This document shows positions 1 through 10,339 of a DNA stretch of 64,000 bases, one piece after another. Source of the stretch: Phycisphaerae bacterium (GTDB lineage: Bacteria > Planctomycetota > Phycisphaerae > Phycisphaerales > UBA1924). Under the pieces are notes generated by a model. It searched no databases, was not told where the DNA came from, and worked only from the letters and a program-made list of their open reading frames with translations. Every line of letters begins with the position of its first letter. Within the stretch, counting starts at the first letter, position 1. Both the position numbers and the translations under genes were made by a program. The stretch covers positions 91,379 to 155,378 of the forward strand of contig JAUHXM010000001.1 in the NCBI GenBank assembly GCA_030426605.1. The letters are read 5' to 3'.

Positions 1-2
1 TG

Positions 3-131
3 GGGGCGCTGGGCGAAGCCGGGCTGGTCGAGCGCGCGATCGCGGACGAACGCCCGCCCGCGCCGAGGTACGAGCTCACGCGCACGGGATCGCGCGTGCA
101 CGCGCCGGTGGTTGCGCTGGTTGGGACTTGA
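3..131 (+). CDS. C-terminal fragment of a winged-helix (HxlR/PadR-like) transcriptional regulator, truncated by the window start
   Basis: Frame 3 translation GALGEAGLVERAIADERPPAPRYELTRTGSRVHAPVVALVGT* has the typical wHTH C-terminal pattern (L..aGLVeR....PpryeLT.tG). Confidence 0.5.
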   Translation, partial: GALGEAGLVERAIADERPPAPRYELTRTGSRVHAPVVALVGT

Positions 132-166
132 ATGCGCCCAGGACCGGTGGGACAGGCGTCCCCCGC

Positions 167-1741
<1,575 letters not shown>

Positions 1742-1789
1742 GGCGGGAACTCTAGACGGGCCCCGTGCGAAAGCGAGAAGGAGGCTCTC

Positions 1790-2041
1790 ATGGCGAAGAA
1801 CGGGCCGGCAATCACCCTCATCATCTGCGGCACGGCGTTGGCGCTGATGCCTCTGATCTACGCGGCCGTCGAGCGGGCCAACGTGCTCTACGCCCGGGCG
1901 ATCGCGGCGGCAAACGACGTGGTGCTTGATGAATCGGGCGGGATGGGCGCGGCGTGGTTGGCGCCGGTGAGCGTCGGACTCGGGGTGGTCATGATCTGTG
2001 TCGGGGTGGTTCTTGCAGTTCGCCGCCCGACGAACGGCTGA
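1790..2041 (+). CDS. Small membrane protein, hypothetical
   Basis: ATG at 1790 preceded by AGGAGG; MAKNGPAITLIICGTALALMPLIYAAVERANV... with two hydrophobic segments. Confidence 0.6.
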   Translation: MAKNGPAITLIICGTALALMPLIYAAVERANVLYARAIAAANDVVLDESGGMGAAWLAPVSVGLGVVMICVGVVLAVRRPTNG

Positions 2042-2408
2042 CCCACTCCTCGCCGCACTCGGGGCACTTCATGACTTCGCCTCGTACCATCATCGGCTTC
2101 AGGTCGTACCCGCACGACGGGCACGCACCGACCTCGCGGAACCGACGCCCGTGCGTGCCCGGCAACTTGCCCCCGAAGGCGCGCACGATCACCAATACCC
2201 ACAACACGAACCCTCCGACACAGATCACGAACCCGACCGCCATCCCGATCCACGCGCCGTTCCCCGTCATCGGGATCAGCTCAAGACGCCACCCCAACTC
2301 CCCGATCACGACCCACGCGACGGCGAACCACGCGGCGAGAGAACCGACGATCCAGCCCAGGGCGGCGATGGCTCTCATCCAGAATGGTCGTGCGGCCCGT
2401 GATGTCAC
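1989..2408 (-). CDS. Membrane protein with C-terminal zinc ribbon (CPSCGYDL...CPECG), hypothetical; the real start may be at 2378
   Basis: Two TM segments followed by CxxC-x(n)-CxxC. Confidence 0.6.
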   Translation of the reverse strand: MTSRAARPFWMRAIAALGWIVGSLAAWFAVAWVVIGELGWRLELIPMTGNGAWIGMAVGFVICVGGFVLWVLVIVRAFGGKLPGTHGRRFREVGACPSCGYDLKPMMVRGEVMKCPECGEEWVSRSSGGELQEPPRHRS

Positions 2409-3370
2409 CGGACGTATCGTTGGGTTTGACTGTCCCTCCTTCCATCCCCGTCATCGTGGGCCCCACCGCCGGCGGGAAGACGGCCCTCGCTGTCGAGCTG
2501 GCGCTGACGCTCCGCGAGCGCGGCACGCCGGCGGAGGTCGTCACCGCGGACGCCTTCCAGGTCTACCGGCGCTTGGACATCGGCACCGCCAAGCCGACCA
2601 CCGAAGAACAGCGCGGCGTCCCCCACCACCTGCTCGACATCGTCGACCCGACCGACGCGTTCACGGTGCACGACTGGCTCAAGCGGGCGGACACGCTGGT
2701 CGCGGACCTCCAATCCCGCGGCGTCGTGCCCATCGTCGTCGGCGGGACCAACCTCTACGTGCGCGCGTTCCTGGACGGTCTGTTCGAAGGGCCCGAGCCC
2801 GACGAAGCCATCCGCGACGAGATCCGGGCGATCGGGTTGCCCGCGATGCGGGCCGAGCTCGAGCGGGTGGACCCCGCCGCGGCGGCGCGGATCGACCCCG
2901 CCGACGAGCGCCGAACCGTGCGCGCCCTCGAAGTCCACCGCCAGACGGGGACCCCCATCAGCGACCTCCAGCAGCAATGGGAGGACGGCAAGGGCTCCGG
3001 GCGACCGGGCGTGGCGCTCGTCGGGCTCGTGTGGCCGATCGACGCGATCAACGCCCGCATCAACGCCCGGGTGAAGGGGATGGTCGAGCGGGGGCTGGTC
3101 GAGGAGGTCCGCGGGCTGTGGAAGGCCGGGCGGCTGGGCCCGCAGGCGGGGCAGGCGTTGGGCTACAAGCAGCTCATCGAGCATTTCGAGGGGCGGGCCA
3201 GCCTGGACGACGCCCTGGAGCGGATCAAGATCGAGACGCGTCGGTTTGCCAAAAACCAGCGCACGTGGCTCAAACGGTTCCGGGCACGGGCCGGGTCGGT
3301 GTGGTTCGACGCGTCGGGGCGGGACTCGGTCGAAATCGCGCAAGAAACTATCCAGAAGTTGTTTACGTGA
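2402..3370 (+). CDS. miaA: tRNA dimethylallyltransferase MiaA
   Basis: PVIVGPTAGGKTALAVELAL, DAFQVYRRLDIGTAKPT, VVGGTNLYVRA, LGYKQLIEHFEG. Confidence 0.95.
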   Translation: MSPDVSLGLTVPPSIPVIVGPTAGGKTALAVELALTLRERGTPAEVVTADAFQVYRRLDIGTAKPTTEEQRGVPHHLLDIVDPTDAFTVHDWLKRADTLVADLQSRGVVPIVVGGTNLYVRAFLDGLFEGPEPDEAIRDEIRAIGLPAMRAELERVDPAAAARIDPADERRTVRALEVHRQTGTPISDLQQQWEDGKGSGRPGVALVGLVWPIDAINARINARVKGMVERGLVEEVRGLWKAGRLGPQAGQALGYKQLIEHFEGRASLDDALERIKIETRRFAKNQRTWLKRFRARAGSVWFDASGRDSVEIAQETIQKLFT

Positions 3371-3548
3371 TTTTCCGAGGCTGATCCGGGCGTGACGGGA
3401 ATGGACGGGCGGGTCGGCGGGGTTCAGAGGCCCCGGGATCGGGCCGAATCAGACCCGTTCGGCGGGCCCGACTTGACAGGACGCCGGCAGTCGCGTTCCC
3501 TCTGCCCGAACGGACTCCCCCGGGGCGAACGCCCCCCCAGGACGAACG

Positions 3549-6278
3549 ATGGCCAAAAAGACCGCCAAAAAGACGGGCAAGAAGACCACGAAGACGGCGG
3601 GGAAGAAGGCCGCGTCGCGGTCGGGCGGTCGGTCCAAGCAGTCCTACAAGGCCGGCGACGCGACGGGCAAGAGCCTCGTGATCGTCGAGAGCCCGTCCAA
3701 AGCGAAGACCATCAATAAGTATCTGGGCAACGACTTCGTCGTGCTCGCCTCGATCGGGCACGTGCGCGACCTGCCCAGCAAGAACCCGAAGGGCGTGAAG
3801 GACCCCGTGCCGGGCGTGAAGCTCGAGAAGCGGTTCACACCGAGCTACGAGATCCTCAAGGGCAAGGAGCAGGTCATCAAGGACCTGAAGCGGGCCGCGA
3901 AGGACGCGCTCTCGTCGGGCGGGGACGTCTGGTTCGCGACCGACCTCGACCGCGAGGGGGAGGCCATCGCGTGGCACCTCGCGCAGGAGCTCGGCATCGC
4001 CTCGACCGACGCGAAGCGCGTGATCTTCCCCGCGATCACCAAGGCGGAGATCGACAAGGCGTTCTCCAAGCCCCACTCGATCGACGAGGACCGGGTGAAC
4101 GCCCAGCAGGCGCGGCGGATCCTCGACCGGATCGTGGGGTACCAGGTCTCGCCGCTCTTGTGGAAGAAGGTCGCGCGGGGCCTGAGCGCGGGTCGCGTGC
4201 AGTCCGTCGCGGTGCGGCTGATCGTGGAGCGCGAGCGCGAGATCCGGGCGTTCGTGCCCGATGAGAGCTGGTCCGTCAGCGGGTACTTCTCGCTCAAGGA
4301 ATCCGACGCGGCGAAGCTCGGGCCCGAGTGGCGGGAGTTCCTCGCCCAGCGCGACGAGAAGGGCAACGGGCCCACGCAGAAGTCGCAGAACGCCTGGCTG
4401 GGCGGCAACGACGCGATCCGCGCCGAGCTCGTCGAGTTCGACGGGTCGAAGTTCGACCTGGGCGTGAAGGCGGACGAGGGCGAGAAGGACGTGACGCCGA
4501 GCGTGTCGAAGATCGCCGAGGCGTGCGGGCTGCGCGACATCGACGTGACGGCGACGGAGGACCCGGACGGCAAGGGCCCCGCGGCGTGGAAGCGCACGGT
4601 GACGGGGGTCGCCGATCCTTCCACGCCGTACGAGATCACCAAGATCGAGACGAAGCGGACGAAGAGCCGCCCGGCGCCGCCGTTCATCACGAGCACGATG
4701 CAGCAGGGCGCGTCGAGCCGGCTCGGGTTTGGCGCGCAGCGGACGATGCGTGCGGCGCAGTCGCTCTACGAGGGCGTCAACGTGCCGGGCGAGGGACCGA
4801 CGGGCCTGATCACGTACATGCGTACCGACGCGACGTACGTCTCACCCGAGGCGATCGACGCGGCCCGCGCGCACATCAAGCGGACCTACGGCGACGGCTA
4901 CCTCCCCGACAAGCCGATCTTCTACAAGAGCTCGAACAAGGACGCGCAGGAGGCCCACGAGGCGATCCGACCGACGGACCCGGCGCGCACGCCCGACGCG
5001 GTGAAGAGCGCGCTGAAGCCCGACGAGTTCCGCCTGTACAAGCTCATCTGGGAGCGGTTCGTCGCCTCGCAGATGGTGCCGGCGGAGTGGGACTCGACCG
5101 CCGTCACGATCGTGGGCGGGGCGAACGACGCCGCGACGTTCCGCGCGACCGGGCGCATCCTCGCCTTCGACGGGCATTTCCGCGTCTCGGGCGTGCCGAC
5201 CTCGGGCGACGAGTTGAATCTGCCCAAGCTCAGCGAGGGGCAGGGCCTGCACCCGTTCGACATCCGCCCGACGCAGAGGTTCTCGAGCCCCCCGGCCCGG
5301 TTTACGGAGGCGGGGCTGATCAAGACCCTCGAGGCGGAGGGCATCGGGCGGCCCTCGACGTACGCCTCGATCATCCAGACGATCCAGGACCGGAAGTACG
5401 TCGAGCAGATCGCCCGCGCCTTCTGGGCGACGGATCTGGGCGAGGTCGTGACCGACAAGCTCGTCGAGGCGTTCCCCGAGATCATGGACATCGGGTACAC
5501 GCGCGACATGGAGGCGCAGCTCGACAAGGTCGAGGACGAGCACCTCGACTGGATCGAGATGCTCGAGCGGTTCTACGGCCCGTTCGCCGAGCGCCTCGAA
5601 CGCGCGCACGAAGAGCTCACCCACGCCAAGGCCGAGGTCCAGCCCGCGCCCGAGGAGTACCGGTGCGGCAAGTGTGATGCGTCGCTGGTCTACCGCTTCG
5701 GGAAGAACGGGCGGTTCCTGAGCTGCTCGCGCTACCCGGACTGCGACTGGGCCTGCCCGTGCGATCGCCAGGGACGGCCGCAGGCGGCCGAGTTCGTGGA
5801 CGTCAAGTGCCCCAAGACCGGGCGCCCGATGATCCGCAAGACCGGGCGGTTCGGGCCGTTCCTGACGACGCACCTGGAGGACGGCGAGTCGAACGATGTC
5901 GGGATGATCCTGAACATCGACAAGAAAGGCTTCGTGACCGCGCCGTCGCTGCCGCCCCTCGAGACGGACCTTCCCTGCCCGACGTGCGAGGCGCCTCTGA
6001 ACCTCCGCTCGGGCGTGCGCGGGCCGTGGCTCGGGTGCTCGCGGTTCCCCAAGTGCCGCGGGCGTGGGAAGTGGACCGAATTGGACGAGGCGACCCAGAA
6101 GAAGCTCGAGGCCGACCTCGACGCGCTCGAGAAGGCGAACCCCGTGCCCATCATCGAGCGTTTCACCGACGGCACGCCCCTGACGGACACGAAGGGCAAG
6201 CCCGTCGCGAACGCGCCGAAGGCGGACGAGCTGATCCTCGACGGCGATCCGCGCGAGGTCGCCGGGTCCGCCGCGTGA
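3549..6278 (+). CDS. topA: DNA topoisomerase I (type IA) with C-terminal zinc-ribbon repeats and a Lys-rich N-terminal tail
   Basis: SLVIVESPSKAKTINKYLG, TDLDREGEAIAWHLAQ, ITYMRTDATYVS, EGIGRPSTYASIIQTI, several CxxC pairs at the C-terminus. Confidence 0.96.
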   Translation: MAKKTAKKTGKKTTKTAGKKAASRSGGRSKQSYKAGDATGKSLVIVESPSKAKTINKYLGNDFVVLASIGHVRDLPSKNPKGVKDPVPGVKLEKRFTPSYEILKGKEQVIKDLKRAAKDALSSGGDVWFATDLDREGEAIAWHLAQELGIASTDAKRVIFPAITKAEIDKAFSKPHSIDEDRVNAQQARRILDRIVGYQVSPLLWKKVARGLSAGRVQSVAVRLIVEREREIRAFVPDESWSVSGYFSLKESDAAKLGPEWREFLAQRDEKGNGPTQKSQNAWLGGNDAIRAELVEFDGSKFDLGVKADEGEKDVTPSVSKIAEACGLRDIDVTATEDPDGKGPAAWKRTVTGVADPSTPYEITKIETKRTKSRPAPPFITSTMQQGASSRLGFGAQRTMRAAQSLYEGVNVPGEGPTGLITYMRTDATYVSPEAIDAARAHIKRTYGDGYLPDKPIFYKSSNKDAQEAHEAIRPTDPARTPDAVKSALKPDEFRLYKLIWERFVASQMVPAEWDSTAVTIVGGANDAATFRATGRILAFDGHFRVSGVPTSGDELNLPKLSEGQGLHPFDIRPTQRFSSPPARFTEAGLIKTLEAEGIGRPSTYASIIQTIQDRKYVEQIARAFWATDLGEVVTDKLVEAFPEIMDIGYTRDMEAQLDKVEDEHLDWIEMLERFYGPFAERLERAHEELTHAKAEVQPAPEEYRCGKCDASLVYRFGKNGRFLSCSRYPDCDWACPCDRQGRPQAAEFVDVKCPKTGRPMIRKTGRFGPFLTTHLEDGESNDVGMILNIDKKGFVTAPSLPPLETDLPCPTCEAPLNLRSGVRGPWLGCSRFPKCRGRGKWTELDEATQKKLEADLDALEKANPVPIIERFTDGTPLTDTKGKPVANAPKADELILDGDPREVAGSAA

Positions 6279-6294
6279 TACATTCTGCGGACCG

Positions 6295-6897
6295 ATGACG
6301 ACACCACCCACCAGCGTGGACGAGGCCTTCCGGTACCTCGTCGAGGGCAACGAGCGGTTCGTCAACGGCTCGTGCCGGCACCCGAACACCGATCTGAGGC
6401 GGGTGATCGAACTCAGCACGTCGGGCCAGAAGCCCTTCGCGGCGGTCCTCGCGTGCTCGGACTCGCGCGTCCCCGTCGAGCGCGTCTTTGACCGGGGCGT
6501 GGGCGATCTGTTCGTCGTCCGCGAGGCGGGGAACGTCTGCGGCACCCTCGCCGCGGCGAGCCTCGAGTTCGCGGTCACCGTCCTCGGGTGCGGTGTCGTC
6601 GTCGTGATGGGGCACACCGGGTGCGGCGCCGTGCAGGCGGGGTGCTCGCCCGAGAAGTGCACGGACACCGTCGAGACGCTGCTCGCCCCGATCCGCGAGA
6701 CGGCCCGGTCCGAACGGGACAAGGCGTCCGACGAGTCCCTCGAATCGCGCGTGATCCACGCGAATGTCACCCGATCGATCGCGGACCTCCTGCGCGCCAG
6801 CCCGGCGGTCGAGCAGGCCCGGCGCGAGGGGCGCGTCGTGATCGCCCCGGCCGTCTATGACCTCGCGACGGGTCGGGTCGAGTGGATGGAGACCTAG
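6295..6897 (+). CDS. Beta-class carbonic anhydrase
   Basis: VLACSDSRVPVERVFDRGVGDLFVVREAGN ... GHTGCGAVQAG. Confidence 0.93.
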   Translation: MTTPPTSVDEAFRYLVEGNERFVNGSCRHPNTDLRRVIELSTSGQKPFAAVLACSDSRVPVERVFDRGVGDLFVVREAGNVCGTLAAASLEFAVTVLGCGVVVVMGHTGCGAVQAGCSPEKCTDTVETLLAPIRETARSERDKASDESLESRVIHANVTRSIADLLRASPAVEQARREGRVVIAPAVYDLATGRVEWMET

Positions 6898-6941
6898 CGT
6901 CCCGGCCCGGTCGGGCGCGGGGTTTATGATGCCATCCCCGC

Positions 6942-8780
6942 ATGACCGCCGCCGTTTCATCCAAGCCGAGCCTGCGTGACCGCGTACAACGGGTGATCCG
7001 CGAGCGCCACCGCGCCGGGTGGTGGCTGACGGTCCTCGGCGCGATCGTCGGCATCGTGACGGCGCTGGGCGCGATCGCGTTCGACTTCGCGCTGCACGAG
7101 GTGACGCACTGGTCGGGGGAGGCGCAGGGGCGGATGCCGCTGTGGCTCTTGCCCGCGATCCCGATGATCGGAGCGTTGATTACGGGTGTGCTCGTTTTCT
7201 TCTTCGCGCGTGAGGCGGGCGGGCACGGCGTGCCCCAGGTGCTCGACGCCCTCATCCGGCGCTCGGGCAACATCCCGGCGCGCATTGGCATCACCAAGGT
7301 CCTCGCCTCCATCGCGACCGTCGGCACCGGCGGCAGCGCGGGCACGGAGGGGCCGATCATCCAGATCGGGTCCACCGCGGGCAGCGTGCTGGCGCGCCGG
7401 TTGGGCGTGCCGCGTGAGCACGTGGGGACGCTCGTCGGGTGCGGCGCCGCGGCGGGCGTGTCGGCGATTTTCAACGCGCCCCTCGCGGGCGTCTTCTTCG
7501 CGATGGAGATCCTCCTCCGCGATTTCTCGCTCAAAACGTTCACACCCATCGTGATCGCGTCGGTCTTCGCGACGGCCGTCGCGCACGAGTTCGGCGGGTC
7601 GTCGGACGCGATCTTCGAGTTCGAGCTGATCCACTACACGTTCGCCGCGGCGGAGCTGCCGAGCTACGCCGTGCTCGGGCTCGTGTGCGCTGTGGTCGCC
7701 ACGGCGTTCACGCACATGCTGCACGCCGCGGAGGATTTGGCGGGTCGCCTGCCCGTCCACCCGATCCTCAAGCCCGTGCTCGGCGCGATGCTGCTGGGCG
7801 TGCTCGGGGTGGCATACATCTCGACGTACGGCACGGGCGTCTCGTCCGGGGGAACGGCCGTCCCAGCGTTCTTCGGCAACGGCTACGAGACCATCCTCGA
7901 ATTGCTGGACCCGGCGCGGTACGGCGGGCGCGGGCTCGCCGGGCTGCCCGTGCTCGCGTCGCTCTGGATGGTGATCCTCCTGTGTGCGTGCAAAGCGCTC
8001 GCGACGACCTTCACCCTGGGCACCAAGGGCTCGGGCGGCGTCTTTGCGCCGAGCCTGTTCCTCGGCGCGTGCGCTGGCGCGGCGTTCGGGATGGGACTCG
8101 AAGAGGTCGGGCTGCTGCCCGCGACCGCCTCGCCCGCCGGCTATGCCCTGGTCGGAATGGCGGCCGTCGTCGCGGGGACGACCTTCGCGCCCCTCACGGC
8201 GATCCTGCTGCTCTTCGAGATGACGCAGGAGCCGCGCGTGCTCGCGCCCATCATGCTCGCCGCGATCGTGAGCACCGCCATGGGGCGCGTGCTCATGCGC
8301 GACTCGATCTACACGTTCCGTTTGCGCCAGGCCGGCATCCTGATCGGGACGGACCGCGATCTGACGCTGCTGCGCCGCGTGCCGGTGAGCCGGGTGACGT
8401 CGACCGCGCTTCCGCGCGAGCCGGTCTACCCGTCCGACCCCCTGAGCAAGCTCATCACGCTGCACGCGCACCACAACGTGCCCGATTTCCCCGTCGTGGA
8501 CGCCGAGGGCCGGTCGATCGGCATGGTCACCGGCGGCGACATGCGGACCGCCCTCATCGACCGCGAGGCGATCCCCCTGCTGCTCGTGGCGGAATTGCTG
8601 CGCGACGACCTGCCCACGATCGACCCGGCCGAGACGCTCGACACGGTGCTGGACAAGTTCGCCCGCCACGACGCGTCGAGCCTGACCCTCGTGGACCCCG
8701 CGACGGGCAAGCCGACCGCCCTCATCACGCGCAGCAGCGTGATGGCGTGCTACCAGCGCGAGCTGGAGGCGGGCGGGTAA
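6942..8780 (+). CDS. ClC-family chloride channel/transporter with C-terminal CBS domains
   Basis: GTGGSAGTEGPIIQIG, NAPLAGVFFAMEILL, TLGTKGSGGVFAPSLFLGA, CBS-like C-terminus. Confidence 0.92.
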   Translation: MTAAVSSKPSLRDRVQRVIRERHRAGWWLTVLGAIVGIVTALGAIAFDFALHEVTHWSGEAQGRMPLWLLPAIPMIGALITGVLVFFFAREAGGHGVPQVLDALIRRSGNIPARIGITKVLASIATVGTGGSAGTEGPIIQIGSTAGSVLARRLGVPREHVGTLVGCGAAAGVSAIFNAPLAGVFFAMEILLRDFSLKTFTPIVIASVFATAVAHEFGGSSDAIFEFELIHYTFAAAELPSYAVLGLVCAVVATAFTHMLHAAEDLAGRLPVHPILKPVLGAMLLGVLGVAYISTYGTGVSSGGTAVPAFFGNGYETILELLDPARYGGRGLAGLPVLASLWMVILLCACKALATTFTLGTKGSGGVFAPSLFLGACAGAAFGMGLEEVGLLPATASPAGYALVGMAAVVAGTTFAPLTAILLLFEMTQEPRVLAPIMLAAIVSTAMGRVLMRDSIYTFRLRQAGILIGTDRDLTLLRRVPVSRVTSTALPREPVYPSDPLSKLITLHAHHNVPDFPVVDAEGRSIGMVTGGDMRTALIDREAIPLLLVAELLRDDLPTIDPAETLDTVLDKFARHDASSLTLVDPATGKPTALITRSSVMACYQRELEAGG

Positions 8781-8789
8781 CCTGACCCC

Positions 8790-9794
8790 ATGACCGACTT
8801 CTCCCCCATCGACCCTGACGGCGGGCTCATCATCGCGACCACCCTCCCCGGGCGTACCGAGGACTTCAACCGCGACGCCGAGACCGCGTGGGCGTCGCTC
8901 GGTGCCGGCACACCCGACGCGCCCGTGTGGGTCCACCTCGATCGCACCAAGGAGCGCGCCCAGCGGTGGGTGCGCGAGCAGGCCGGGCTCGACGAGATGA
9001 TCGCCGAGTCGCTGCTCGCCGAAGAGACCCGCCCGCGGTTCGCCGAGCACGAGGGCGGCGTGCTCGTCATCCTCCGCGGCGTGAACATGAACCCCGGCGC
9101 CGAGCCGGACGACCTGATCGCCCTGCGGATGTGGATCGAGCCCGGCCGGGTCATCTCGCTGCGGGCGTTCCGGTTCAGCACGATCGTCGAGCTGCGCAAG
9201 CGGGCGCAGGAGGGGCGGGCCCCGGCGACGCCCGGCGCGTTCGTCTCCGCCGTGGCGCGCGGGCTGGCGACGCGTCTCGGCCCCGTCGTCGAGAACCTGG
9301 ACGCGATGCTCGACGACGTCGAGGCGGACCTGATCGACAAGCCGGACGCGGACGGCGACCGCTCGCTGCTCGCGACGATCCGGCGCCAGGCGATCACCTA
9401 CCGACGCTACATGGTCCCGCAGCGCGACGCGATGCGCGGCCTGGCGCTGCTGGACGCCCCCGTGCTGTCCAAGCGTGATCAGGCGGAGCTGCGTCACGCC
9501 GCGGAGCAGGTGACACGCGTCGTGGAGGACTTCGAGGAGCTCCGCGATCGGGCGGCGGTCACGAGCGACGAGATCCGCGCGCGCCGCGAGGCACGCCTGA
9601 GCAAAACGACATATCTGCTCACGGTTGTCGCGACCGTCGCGCTGCCCCTCGGGCTGCTCACCGGCCTGCTGGGCATCAATGTGGGTGGCATGCCCGGCGC
9701 GAACAACGGCTGGGCCTTCGCCATCGTGTGCGCGGCGATGTTCATCATCGCGGGCATCGAGCTCTGGATGCTCCGCAGGCTGCGTTGGCTCTAG
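8790..9794 (+). CDS. CorA-family divalent cation transporter (ZntB-like)
   Basis: Two C-terminal TM segments with GLLGINVGGMPGANNGW; N-terminal CorA-like domain. Confidence 0.88.
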   Translation: MTDFSPIDPDGGLIIATTLPGRTEDFNRDAETAWASLGAGTPDAPVWVHLDRTKERAQRWVREQAGLDEMIAESLLAEETRPRFAEHEGGVLVILRGVNMNPGAEPDDLIALRMWIEPGRVISLRAFRFSTIVELRKRAQEGRAPATPGAFVSAVARGLATRLGPVVENLDAMLDDVEADLIDKPDADGDRSLLATIRRQAITYRRYMVPQRDAMRGLALLDAPVLSKRDQAELRHAAEQVTRVVEDFEELRDRAAVTSDEIRARREARLSKTTYLLTVVATVALPLGLLTGLLGINVGGMPGANNGWAFAIVCAAMFIIAGIELWMLRRLRWL

Positions 9795-9829
9795 GTTGGG
9801 GCGATGGACCACCCGCCGTAGGATCGGTG

Positions 9830-10336
9830 ATGACGGAAACTCCCCCGACCCCGGACCGATCGTTCCCCAAGTGGATCTTCGTGCCCATCGTGCTGGGCGT
9901 GATCTTTCTGATGGTCTTGCCGTGCGCGGGGCTGATCGTTGGCATTGTGCTGCCCGGGCTGGAAGACTCGCGCGAGATGGCGGACATCCGCGAGTCGCAA
10001 CGCCGCATGCGCGGGATCTACCAGGCGATGGTGATTTACGCGCAGAACCACGACGACGCCTACCCGCCCGCGGACACGTGGCAGGAGATCCTGGTCTCGA
10101 CGGGGTACGCGCCCGCCGACTTGCTCGTCTCGCCGGTTTCCGACGGCGACAACGAGGAGTACGTCTGGCTGCCGGGCGACCTCTGGCACCGTGCTGGTGA
10201 CTCACCCCCGCTCGTGATGTACGAAGACCCGGACCACCACCCGCAGGGCGTCGTGGCGCTGTACGGCGACGGGCGGTCGGACACGATCTCGCGCGAGGAA
10301 CTCGCGGCGTTGCTGGCGGAGCAGGCCGGTCCCTGA
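9830..10336 (+). CDS. Pilin-like single-TM protein carrying an H-X9-DG motif
   Basis: ATG at 9830; TM then RMRGIYQAMVIYAQNHDDAYPPADTW ... HPQGVVALYGDG. Confidence 0.6.
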   Translation: MTETPPTPDRSFPKWIFVPIVLGVIFLMVLPCAGLIVGIVLPGLEDSREMADIRESQRRMRGIYQAMVIYAQNHDDAYPPADTWQEILVSTGYAPADLLVSPVSDGDNEEYVWLPGDLWHRAGDSPPLVMYEDPDHHPQGVVALYGDGRSDTISREELAALLAEQAGP

Positions 10337-10339
10337 CCC

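Noticed and set aside
3474-3502. TTGACA-N17-TTCCCT promoter candidate upstream of topA
   Set aside because: -10 hexamer is a poor match; not strong enough to annotate.
4842-6770. 642-aa minus-strand ORF
   Set aside because: Antisense to topA/carbonic anhydrase; no domain signature.
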